From: Pseudomonadota bacterium
GTDB taxonomy: Bacteria > Pseudomonadota > Gammaproteobacteria > JAKAQQ01
Reading direction: 5' to 3'
DNA: 41,342 bases
Assembly: GCA_021798795.1 (NCBI GenBank)
Contig: JAJZBR010000010.1
Location: forward strand, 1 to 41,342
Both the position numbers and the translations under genes were made by a program. The notes beneath the pieces are model-generated. The model searched no databases and had not been told where the DNA came from. It worked only from the letters and a program-made list of their open reading frames with translations. Below, one piece after another: positions 34,491-41,342 of the stretch. The first letter of the stretch is position 1. The number at the start of each line of letters is the position of its first letter.

Positions 34491-36041
34491 ATGCGCCTAG
34501 CCGACTTCCGGTCCTGTCCGGATGAGTGGATACAGAAAACCCTGAAAGGGATTGAGCGGGAAGCTCTCCGGATCGATCCGGAGGGCCGGATTGCCCAAAG
34601 TCCCCACCCCTCTGCCCTGGGTGCTCCCCTCACCCATCCCGCATTCACGACGGATTACTCGGAAGCACTTCTCGAGATCGTGACCTGCCCCCATGCCACC
34701 CTGCAGGCACTTTATTCCGAACTCGAAGGGCTGCACGCATTTGCCAGCCGACACCTCGACGGTGAACGACTCTGGCCCCTCAGCATGCCCCCGCCGATCC
34801 GCTCGGAGGCGGAAATACCGATCGCCCGCTATGGCACCTCACCCCAGGGTCTCATGCGTCATCGCTACCGGATCGGGCTCGGTCACCGCTATGGACGGGC
34901 CATGCAGATTATTGCCGGGATCCATTTCAACTTTTCCTTCAATCCGGATATGTGGATCGCGGGAGCCAGGGGCGAGCGCTACACACGAGATCCAGTCAGG
35001 ATCCGCAATGAAACCTATCTCGGCATCCTTCGGAACGTCTCCCGTCAGGGTTGGGTTTTGGCGTATCTTTTCGGAGCCTCACCCACGCTTTGTAAAAGCT
35101 TCGCACCCGAATCCCCTCTTCAACCCATGCCCTGGAGTCCAGATTCGCTTTACGACCCGTTGGCAACCTCGCTCCGGATGAGCGATCTCGGCTATCGGAA
35201 CAAGAGTCAGCAAAAACTCAGAATTTCACTCAATTCGCTTGACGAATACATCAGAACCTTGACCTGCGCAACGGAAACGCCCGATCCCGACTATCGGCGA
35301 CTCGGTATCCGGAGCGCAGATGGCGAGTGGCTCCAACTGAACGACCATGTGCTTCAGATCGAAAACGAGTATTACAGTATCGCCCGACCCAAACCTGCAA
35401 AAATAAGTGGCCAGCGCCCGCTCAGGGCCCTGCGCGAGGGCGGTATCGACTACCTCGAAATCCGTATCCTCGATGTCGATCCCCGTTGCCCCGTTGGGGT
35501 CGCACCTGACACCCTCGCGTTCCTGGAGATCTTTCTCTGGTGGTGCCTGATTGAAGAAAGCCCCCCTCTCGGCGATACCGAGCGTTTCATGAACGAAGCC
35601 AACCTGAGACTTGTGGCGTACGAAGGACGCAATCCCAGCCTGCCGCTCCAAACCCTATCCGGCCCGAAGCCTCTGGGTTCGAGTCTCAGGAGCTTTCTCG
35701 ACGCACTGGAGCCCATCGCCGAGCGACTTGGCGCCGCAACGGGTGAGGGACTCTACCGGCAATCCTTGGAAAGGGCCCGCTCGAGGAGCCGCCAGCCGGA
35801 CGAGACGCCTGCCGGGTGGGTCATCCAGGAAATGAGCGAACACCGCATGGGGCATCGAGACCTGGGAATCCGGCTTGCCGCAAGGTACCAGAATGCCCTC
35901 ACCTCGATTCCCATCGACGAGGCGACACAGAACCGGCTCGTCGCATCGGTTGGGCAATCTCTCGATGACATGCAACGCATCGAGACCGCACCCAACCGGG
36001 ATTTTGAGGCCTATCTGGCTCATTATTTCGGACACACATAA
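34491..36041 (+). CDS. gshA: Glutamate-cysteine ligase, proteobacterial type GshA
   Basis: A 516-residue cytosolic enzyme that joins glutamate and cysteine, the first step of glutathione synthesis. The N-terminal GIEREALRIDPEGR is the substrate/ATP-site motif; further signatures are TTDYSEALLEIVT, QIIAGIHFNFSF and YLEIRILDVDP. Length fits the family (about 518). I chose ATG 34491; a TTG at 34479 with AGGA upstream would add four residues (MPID). It stands alone after the pil operon. Confidence 0.96.
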   Translation: MRLADFRSCPDEWIQKTLKGIEREALRIDPEGRIAQSPHPSALGAPLTHPAFTTDYSEALLEIVTCPHATLQALYSELEGLHAFASRHLDGERLWPLSMPPPIRSEAEIPIARYGTSPQGLMRHRYRIGLGHRYGRAMQIIAGIHFNFSFNPDMWIAGARGERYTRDPVRIRNETYLGILRNVSRQGWVLAYLFGASPTLCKSFAPESPLQPMPWSPDSLYDPLATSLRMSDLGYRNKSQQKLRISLNSLDEYIRTLTCATETPDPDYRRLGIRSADGEWLQLNDHVLQIENEYYSIARPKPAKISGQRPLRALREGGIDYLEIRILDVDPRCPVGVAPDTLAFLEIFLWWCLIEESPPLGDTERFMNEANLRLVAYEGRNPSLPLQTLSGPKPLGSSLRSFLDALEPIAERLGAATGEGLYRQSLERARSRSRQPDETPAGWVIQEMSEHRMGHRDLGIRLAARYQNALTSIPIDEATQNRLVASVGQSLDDMQRIETAPNRDFEAYLAHYFGHT

Positions 36042-36116
36042 TCCGGGAGATGCGGATCGGACCTAAATCGTCAATCCGTGCCCCTTTTGATCCCCCCCGG
36101 CCAGAGGATGTGCGGC

Positions 36117-36122
36117 TATAAT
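36117..36122 (+). promoter_or_regulatory. -10 element for the small gene at 36154
   Basis: A consensus TATAAT, preceded by TGCGGC (partly extended -10). A convincing -35 is not seen at the usual distance; TTGATC lies 24 bases upstream. Confidence 0.4.
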
Positions 36123-36153
36123 GCCCGCATCACAGCAGGCCTCTTGAGGACCC

Positions 36154-36390
36154 ATGAAACGTTACGGCATTCGTGCAAAAATGGATCCATCGGATCCCAT
36201 GGCCGCGCCCCACCTTCTAGGCCCTGATTTCCAGGTCGACCGTTGGTACGCGAGCCGCGAGGAACGCGATAGCGCTCTCGTCGAACTGCAATCCGGCCGC
36301 CCCTATTACCGGAGCGGAGACGCACCCAGCATTCTTTACGAGCCGATCGAGGAAGCGGTCCTGAACTCCGCTCCAACTGCCCCCACCTGA
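36154..36390 (+). CDS. Conserved small hypothetical protein
   Basis: A 78-residue soluble protein starting MKRYGIRAKM. The pattern DPMAAPHLLGPDF, then ERWY-like DRWYASREERDSAL, then YYRSGD resembles a small family of unknown function that I recall from gammaproteobacteria. GAGGA lies four bases before the ATG. It ends 31 bases before the minus-strand terminator and is convergent with the BNR protein gene. Confidence 0.75.
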   Translation: MKRYGIRAKMDPSDPMAAPHLLGPDFQVDRWYASREERDSALVELQSGRPYYRSGDAPSILYEPIEEAVLNSAPTAPT

Positions 36391-36420
36391 CTGGCGCGCC
36401 CACCCGGTTGGACAAGGGCT

Positions 36421-36454
36421 TTAAAAAAGCCCGCCGCCTGTGGGCGGCGGGCTT
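36421..36454 (-). terminator. Strong intrinsic terminator for the Asp-box protein gene
   Basis: AAGCCCGCCGCC (36427-36438) pairs perfectly with GGCGGCGGGCTT (36443-36454) around a short loop. On the minus strand the stem is followed by a TTTTTT run (36428-36423). On the plus strand no T run follows, so it acts in one direction. Confidence 0.9.
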
Positions 36455-36504
36455 GGGTTGGGCCCCCCGAAGGGCGTGAACCCGGAGGGATCTATCTCCG
36501 GGCT

Positions 36505-39500
36505 TCAGAGCTCCGGCAGGGCCGGTACCTTGGGAAAGGTCACCTCTGAGCCATTCGGAAGTGTGGCCATACCTTGGGCATACGCCTGACGGTTCCAGTT
36601 CGCGACCGCCGTGCGGATGGTGGTGTTGAACGTAGCCAGAACCCCGCTGATCAGATGATGATCCTCGCGGATCAAGGCCAGCGTCTGCAGACGCGGCTTC
36701 TCGCCCCATCCGAATGCAGACATGCCGTAGAGCGCTGCCACATGCATGTGCAGCCTTGTATAGTGTCTCAGGAAATCCTCCGCAACCGTGTGCTGGGTTT
36801 TCGAGTTCCAGAGCGGAGCCTCAAACTTGACAAGCATCTTGTTGAGAGCGACCGCACCCTTGACGAGCGCTGCGTGGGCGTGCCGGAAGGCCGCATCCTG
36901 ATGTGCCCGTGCCAGAACCGCGCCGAGCCCGACCTCGATCGCATGCGTGCGATTGAGAACCCGGTTCAATGCTGAAAGTTCCGAGCGCATCTTAAGTCCG
37001 GCTTCGGTATTGGCCCGATAGGTCGAAAGCGGTACCGAATAGCGCGGATCGGGGTGCACCCTTGCCGTAACAACCGCAGTCTTGCCAAGCGCAGTCACTG
37101 CGATACGGTAGGTTCCCGGAACAACGCGGGGGCCGAAACTTCCACCGAAAAACCCGCCCCGGGTCACTGGCATGAGCGTGAGCGCTGTAGGACCCTTATA
37201 GGTGAGATTCCAGACCGCCTCGTTGACCCCGGATTTGGCCGTGCCCCAAAGAGTATCGATCTTCTGGCCGGCGGAATCTGCAATCACGATCTTGACGGGT
37301 GTCTCATGGCGCATCCGCTCCTTTGGAGTGGGCTTGAGGGCTTTTTTCAGATAGTAGCTGATGACTACACCCGTTGTGGCATTGCGTCCACGGAAGTGGC
37401 TCGGACCGACTCCATTCGTGTGGCTTGCGTAAAGGATATAGCCGGCCGATGCATGAAACAGATGGAAAGTCTCGCGGGCGACTCCCGGGGTCAACTCTTC
37501 GATCGGCCTCAGATTGTCCAGGATCCACATACCCCGGCCGTGTGTCGCGAGCACCAGACTGTGAAGCGGTTTGACGAACTGCAGATCAAAAACCGCCGCA
37601 GTCGTCAGGTTCGCGTGGAGCGGTTTCCAGAGCCGTCCGCCATTCTGCGAGTAATAAAGCCCCCGCATGGTTCCGGCCATCAGGAGATGGGGATCGTTCG
37701 GATCCTGGCGCACCACGAGAACCGATGCATCGGGCAGTCCCCGGGTGATGCGATGCCAGCTCCGCCCATAGTTATCGGTCTGGAAAACATAGGGTCGGTT
37801 ATTGCCGAGCTCATGCGCGTCGAAAGCCGCGAACGCCATCCCCGCGTGGAATGGAGAGACGGTGACGTGATAGACACGGGCCCACTTTGGGGCACCCGAT
37901 GGCGTGACTTTCGTCCAGTGCCCGCCGCCATTGCGCGAGACCCAGACCCATCCATCGTCTGTCCCGACCCAGATGACGTGGGGATTGGTCGGCGCGAGGG
38001 TAATCGACTGGATCGTGTCATAGGTCTCGGCACCCGACAGATCCTTGGTGACAGGTCCGCCGGTCGGCCCCTGTTTGACCTTGACATCCCGCGTGAGATC
38101 GGGGCTGATCACGCTCCAGTGGCGGCCGCCGTTCAGGCTGTGAAAGACCACATCGCCGCCGATATAGATGCTGTTCGGGTCGGTCGGAGAAACCGCGATC
38201 GGCGACGTCCAGTCGAACCGGTACTTCTGTTTGGCAAGAATCTTGCCTGAAAGAATATCCCCGGTCAGCTCATCCCGAAGGTAGGGATTGATGCTCCGTG
38301 CACGACGGGTCAGCCGGTTGTAGCGGGTGAGAAAGCCGTCATCAGTCGTGGCATAGATGATATTCGGATCGCTCGGCGCGGGAACCACGTATTGGCCATC
38401 ACCACCCGAGATCTGAAACCAGTCCTGGGATCCCACAACCCCGCCCCGGCGATAGTCGCTCGAGGCGCCGCACCAGGCATTGTTGTCTTGCAGTCCCCCG
38501 CAGACGAGGAACGGCATGATGCGATCCGCGACCGCGACCTGGTAGAACTGTTCGATGGGAAGATTGCCCAAGAAACGCCAGTGTTTCCCTGCGTTGGTCG
38601 AGAGATACACCCCGCCATCGTTGCCCTGGATGATCCGGTCGGGATCATGCGGATCAATCCAGATCGCGTGATGATCGACATGCACACCCGGATCCGCGTA
38701 AAACGAAGTTCTCCCGCCATTCGTGCTCTCCATGAGTTTCATGGAAAGCATGAACAGGCGCATGGGATTGTTGGGCATGACGGCGAGATCGGTGAAATAG
38801 AATGGCCGGACGTCGTCATTGTGGTTGTCGCTTACAAGCTGCCAGTCTGATCCTCCGTCGCGGGAGACCCAGAGTACCCCTCCCTTGGCCTGGATCACGG
38901 CATAAACGGTATCCGGCTGGCTTGGAGCAAAGGCAATGGCGGAGCGTCCGATCGGACCCTTTGGGAGTCCCTGTTTCAGTTTCTTCCAGGTCTGTCCGCC
39001 ATCCAGTGACCGGTACAGCCCGCCCGCGCGACCCCCGCTGACGAGCAGCCAGGGATACCGCTCGAGCGGCCACATGCCGGCAATCAGAACCTTCGGGTTG
39101 CCGGGTTCAAAGGCAATGTCCGAGCAACCGGTATGGGCGTTGAGATAAAGAACTTTCTTCCAGGTCCGTCCGCCGTTACGGGTCATAAAAACCCCGCGCA
39201 CCGGTCCCGGTTTCCAGACATCGCCCAGAGCACAGACGAAGACATTGTTGGGATCAGCCGGATTGACGGCGATGGCGCCGATCTGACCCGCCTGGTTCAA
39301 TCCCCTGTTTTCCCAGGTCTTGCCACCATCCGGCGAAAAATAGATTCCCGCGCCGTCGATCATGTCGTTTCTCGGATTGGCCTCTCCCGTTCCGACCCAG
39401 ACCCAATCCGGGTGACCGGGATCAAGTGCGACTGCGCCGATGGACATGGTCGACTCGTGATCAAAAACATTGCTCCAGCTGTCTCCTCCATTGATCGTTT

Positions 39501-39711
39501 TCCAGACCCCGCCGCCTGCGGTTCCGACAAAGTAGAGATTGCGGTTTCCGGGTACGCCAACCACGCTGGTCACGCGGCCTCCGGCAACGGCCGGACCAAT
39601 GTTACGGAAAGTCAAATTCCGGAACGGCCCATGCGCCCAGACGGCCCATGTAGGCAGCGCTGCCGTCAGCATGGCAACACCCAGAATCGCGGGAAGGATG
39701 ATTTTTTTCAT
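36505..39711 (-). CDS. Secreted Asp-box/BNR repeat (sortilin-like) beta-propeller protein
   Basis: A 1068-residue protein with a signal peptide (about 1-23, ending LPTWA). It carries about eleven Asp-box motifs of the form S-x-D/N-G-G-x-x-W (for example YFSPDGGKTWEN, YRSLDGGQTWKK, VSRDGGSDW, VSRNGGGHW). This gives two stacked beta-propellers up to about residue 690. The last 350 residues hold a fibronectin-like segment (ADSAGQKIDTLWG, VPGTYRIAVTA) and a helical end. Such proteins are often annotated as glycosyl hydrolases, but the sialidase catalytic residues cannot be recognised here, so the activity is unknown. It is probably periplasmic or outside the cell. GAGG precedes the start, and the gene ends at a strong terminator. 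Confidence 0.85.
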   Translation of the reverse strand: MKKIILPAILGVAMLTAALPTWAVWAHGPFRNLTFRNIGPAVAGGRVTSVVGVPGNRNLYFVGTAGGGVWKTINGGDSWSNVFDHESTMSIGAVALDPGHPDWVWVGTGEANPRNDMIDGAGIYFSPDGGKTWENRGLNQAGQIGAIAVNPADPNNVFVCALGDVWKPGPVRGVFMTRNGGRTWKKVLYLNAHTGCSDIAFEPGNPKVLIAGMWPLERYPWLLVSGGRAGGLYRSLDGGQTWKKLKQGLPKGPIGRSAIAFAPSQPDTVYAVIQAKGGVLWVSRDGGSDWQLVSDNHNDDVRPFYFTDLAVMPNNPMRLFMLSMKLMESTNGGRTSFYADPGVHVDHHAIWIDPHDPDRIIQGNDGGVYLSTNAGKHWRFLGNLPIEQFYQVAVADRIMPFLVCGGLQDNNAWCGASSDYRRGGVVGSQDWFQISGGDGQYVVPAPSDPNIIYATTDDGFLTRYNRLTRRARSINPYLRDELTGDILSGKILAKQKYRFDWTSPIAVSPTDPNSIYIGGDVVFHSLNGGRHWSVISPDLTRDVKVKQGPTGGPVTKDLSGAETYDTIQSITLAPTNPHVIWVGTDDGWVWVSRNGGGHWTKVTPSGAPKWARVYHVTVSPFHAGMAFAAFDAHELGNNRPYVFQTDNYGRSWHRITRGLPDASVLVVRQDPNDPHLLMAGTMRGLYYSQNGGRLWKPLHANLTTAAVFDLQFVKPLHSLVLATHGRGMWILDNLRPIEELTPGVARETFHLFHASAGYILYASHTNGVGPSHFRGRNATTGVVISYYLKKALKPTPKERMRHETPVKIVIADSAGQKIDTLWGTAKSGVNEAVWNLTYKGPTALTLMPVTRGGFFGGSFGPRVVPGTYRIAVTALGKTAVVTARVHPDPRYSVPLSTYRANTEAGLKMRSELSALNRVLNRTHAIEVGLGAVLARAHQDAAFRHAHAALVKGAVALNKMLVKFEAPLWNSKTQHTVAEDFLRHYTRLHMHVAALYGMSAFGWGEKPRLQTLALIREDHHLISGVLATFNTTIRTAVANWNRQAYAQGMATLPNGSEVTFPKVPALPEL

Positions 39712-39823
39712 GTGAGGAGCCCCTCTAGGTAGCGGGATTTATTGAGTGGACGGAGTCAACCTTCGTTGGACTCTTCAATCTCGGAAAAGTTCAAAAGATC
39801 AGGAACCCATGCTCAGGCAAGGC

Positions 39824-40120
39824 TCAGGGAAGAAGATTACGGACCACCACATAGTGACGTTCGCCGGAGGACGGGTCGTAATACACATCGACGGTTTCCC
39901 CGCCAACAGCCTCGGAGAAGCGCTCGCCCGTGCGTTGCCATGATGGATCCGGCTGCATATATTTCGGCCGATAACGCCAACGTTCAAAAATCAAGGCGGC
40001 CACACCGATCCCACCGATCAGGAGACTTTCGATCGCCCCGACCCAGAAACCTGCCAAGAGGAAGCCCACTCCAGCAATCAGCAGGAGAGCAGCACAGGTG
40101 ATGAGCGCCGCACGCAGCAT
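39824..40120 (-). CDS. Small membrane protein next to YbjQ-family gene
   Basis: A 98-residue protein with two adjacent membrane segments (about 4-22 and 27-45) and a soluble C-terminal tail (FERWRYRPKYMQ, then VDVYYDPSSGERHYVVVRN). I do not recognise it. It starts three bases after the ybjQ-like stop, so the two are probably one transcript. The tail has no cysteines, so it does not look like a metal-binding domain. Confidence 0.7.
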   Translation of the reverse strand: MLRAALITCAALLLIAGVGFLLAGFWVGAIESLLIGGIGVAALIFERWRYRPKYMQPDPSWQRTGERFSEAVGGETVDVYYDPSSGERHYVVVRNLLP

Positions 40121-40123
40121 GTT

Positions 40124-40447
40124 TCAGGCTTCTTTTTCCAAGACCACTGCCGTGCCATACGCCACGATCTCGCTCATGGTCTGCCCGATTTCGGAGGAAT
40201 CAAAGCGCATCATCACGACGCCGTTCGCCCCCATCAGGCTCGCGTTCTTCACCATGCGATCGATGGCATGACGCCGGGCTTCCTCCAGCATGGCGGTATA
40301 TTCCGTGATTTCCCCGCCGACCAGGGAACGGAGACTGGCCATGATGTTGCCGCCGATGCCGCGACTGCGGACCACCACGCCAAAGACCTGGCCTTTCACT
40401 TCCTGCACTCGGTACCCGACGACCTGTTCCGTTGTTGTGATAATCAT
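40124..40447 (-). CDS. YbjQ/UPF0145-family protein
   Basis: A 107-residue cytosolic protein that matches the YbjQ family along its whole length. It opens MIITTTEQVVGYRVQEVKG, continues with SRGIGGNIMASLRSLVGGEITEYTAMLEEARRHAIDRM and ends GANGVVMMRFDSSEI...EIVAYGTAVVL. Family members form ring-like pentamers; the function is unproven, although heavy-metal binding has been proposed. AGAAGG precedes the ATG. It is the first gene of a two-gene unit with the small membrane protein. Confidence 0.93.
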   Translation of the reverse strand: MIITTTEQVVGYRVQEVKGQVFGVVVRSRGIGGNIMASLRSLVGGEITEYTAMLEEARRHAIDRMVKNASLMGANGVVMMRFDSSEIGQTMSEIVAYGTAVVLEKEA

Positions 40448-40808
40448 GATTCAAACCTTCTCTGCTTGTGATAACGCGTTCTCCAGCCTACACCAAAAAT
40501 CCGTCCCGTGGCGTCGGCAAGGGAGTTCGATCTCCTGCCTCACGATCCTTGCGACGGGGATATGAGCCCCCTCCCGGGGACGCGTTTGCTGTGATGACCG
40601 AGACCACCCTCCCGAGATCATCCAAGCAGAAGGCCCGAGATGGTGACTTATACTGGCACCTTGGTTCCGCAGGATGCGATGAGCGGATGCCTGCAAAGCC
40701 CGGTACCCGACCCGGCAGGGTAGCGTATGCAGCCCTGACGCATCCACGCCCAAACCCTACGGGCAAAACCCGAGGAAAGACCTCCTGTCCATTCCCATTT
40801 CACCGCTC
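40448..40808. other. Gene-free region with possible RNA structure
   Basis: No supported gene; the open frames here are low in coding character. Two stems are visible on the plus strand: GGAG/CTCC with GGCA/TGCC near 40517-40541, and CAGGG/CCCTG near 40716-40738, preceded by a GCAGG/CCTGC stem and GCAAAGCC. The last part recalls pieces of c-di-GMP-I riboswitches, but conserved elements are missing, so I do not assign it. Confidence 0.3.
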
Positions 40809-41102
40809 GTGATCGCCGCATCCCTACCGGGATACGGGTCGCCCCGCATCATCGGTGAGGTGAAAGGTGCCCATGTCAAGGTTGCCAAGGTAAAGCGTGG
40901 GCTCCCCTGGCATGACCCAGAAGGCGATGACGAACTCTGCTGCGTGCTGGCGGGCCGACACCGCATCGAGCTTGCGCATGAGGCGATTGAACTCGACCCG
41001 GGTGAGATGTGGATTGCACCCAAAGGCCTGCGATACAACCCGGTGCAAGCTCGCGCAGGGCGCAACCACGCAGGCCGCCCAAAAGATTACAATCCGGTCT
41101 AA
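40809..41102 (+). CDS. Cupin-domain protein, possibly decaying
   Basis: A 97-residue frame. Residues about 12-78 read as a small cupin barrel (RIIGEVKGAHVKVAKVKRGLPWH, then DDELCCVLAGRHRIELAH, then LDPGEMWIAPKGLRYNP). Cupin proteins of this group usually have WHxH with two metal-binding His; here it is WHDP, so the second is lost. After YNP the sequence no longer fits the fold and turns basic, which suggests a frameshift or a damaged end. The GTG start has no clear ribosome site. Function cannot be inferred. Confidence 0.5.
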   Translation: MIAASLPGYGSPRIIGEVKGAHVKVAKVKRGLPWHDPEGDDELCCVLAGRHRIELAHEAIELDPGEMWIAPKGLRYNPVQARAGRNHAGRPKDYNPV

Positions 41103-41147
41103 GACAGCCAGAGCGAATCCGCTTCTCCCTCAGTGGCCCGTTCCACT

Positions 41148-41342
41148 ATGACCCGGATGATGAACACCATTCATTCTTCGCCCTTCTCCAGGCCCAAGCC
41201 CGGCTTGGATGCCAAGAAAGACAGGCTTTGCATCCTTGTCGCCTGCGACTCGCATGCGTGGGGTGGGCTCGAACGGGAAGTCGTCTGGCTGGCAGACACC
41301 TGGCAGGAACGGGGTCACCGGGTGATGCTCTTCGTTCCACAT
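41148..41342 (+). CDS. Glycosyltransferase (group 4 type), N-terminal part cut by window edge
   Basis: The first 65 codons run open to the window end. After a 27-residue basic lead the sequence LCILVACDSHAWGGLEREV and LADTWQERGHRVMLFVP matches the N-terminal Rossmann domain of GT-B glycosyltransferases of family 4. These have a short first strand, a GG(L/I)E turn and a helix ending ERGHxV. They transfer sugars from nucleotide donors, often for lipopolysaccharide or exopolysaccharide. Two further ATG codons at 41157 and 41160 are possible starts. Confidence 0.75.
   Translation, partial: MTRMMNTIHSSPFSRPKPGLDAKKDRLCILVACDSHAWGGLEREVVWLADTWQERGHRVMLFVPH

Noticed and set aside
36001-36060. ATCCG/CGGAT hairpin after gshA as terminator
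   Set aside because: Only five pairs and no T run.
40500-40545. GTTCGATC loop resembling a tRNA T-arm
   Set aside because: The stem has a bulge and no acceptor, D or anticodon arm could be built around it.
40468-40812. 114-codon plus-strand frame in the gap before the cupin-like gene
   Set aside because: Low-complexity basic composition, no ribosome site, no recognisable domain.
1-41342. CRISPR array
   Set aside because: No regularly repeated 25-40 base units were seen; the only regular repeat is the three-copy motif at 12921-13049, which is too short and too few.

Overview
The window reads as a piece of a GC-rich gammaproteobacterial (or closely related) chromosome. The strongest pointer is the long minus-strand block yebC-ruvC-ruvA-ruvB-ybgC-tolQ-tolR-tolA-tolB-cpoB-queE-queC, a gene order typical of that class. 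It is supported by a fimT-pilV-pilW-pilX-pilY1-pilE minor pilin operon, a proteobacterial type gshA, a Bax-like glucosaminidase and a large TonB-dependent receptor. The species cannot be fixed from sequence alone.

Layout. Bases 1-1865 are the end of an integrative element: an AlpA-like regulator, an unknown small gene and a tyrosine integrase whose start faces the 3' end of tRNA-Lys(TTT), the likely attachment site. A decayed IS630-type transposase follows (2093-2593). Bases 2783-11009 hold a cassette of a TPR plus Asp/Asn-hydroxylase-like protein, a 1032-residue TonB-dependent receptor on the other strand, and two overlapping TPR-sulfotransferases. A secreted amidase (11088-12752, minus) comes next. 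Bases 12921-15474 look like an insertion: three copies of a 15-16 base repeat spaced about 57 bases apart, a small gene plus an AbiEii-like nucleotidyltransferase (a toxin-antitoxin-like pair), and an ISL3-family transposase.

From 24344 down to 15579 runs the ruv-tol-que operon on the minus strand, with mostly 1-4 base gene overlaps. The usual pal gene is missing between tolB and cpoB, and the CpoB homologue carries a lipoprotein signal. Upstream of the operon lie a YfaZ-like outer membrane protein with a C-tract/G-tract palindrome at its start, a Bax-like glucosaminidase behind a palindrome-overlapped promoter, and a pstB without other pst genes. From 27486 the plus strand carries the type IV pilus minor pilin operon, then gshA and a small conserved gene. 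On the minus strand follow a secreted 1068-residue Asp-box (BNR) repeat protein with a clear terminator, a small membrane protein and a YbjQ-family protein. The right edge holds a cupin-like, possibly decaying gene and the first 65 codons of a group-4 type glycosyltransferase.

How the parts fit: the ruv genes process Holliday junctions, Tol energises envelope constriction, and queE/queC make the queuosine precursor preQ0. The pil genes prime and tip the type IV pilus. The hydroxylase/receptor/sulfotransferase cassette has no function I can name and is the best candidate for an undescribed system. The Pal-less Tol operon and the repeat-flanked toxin-like pair are the next best.
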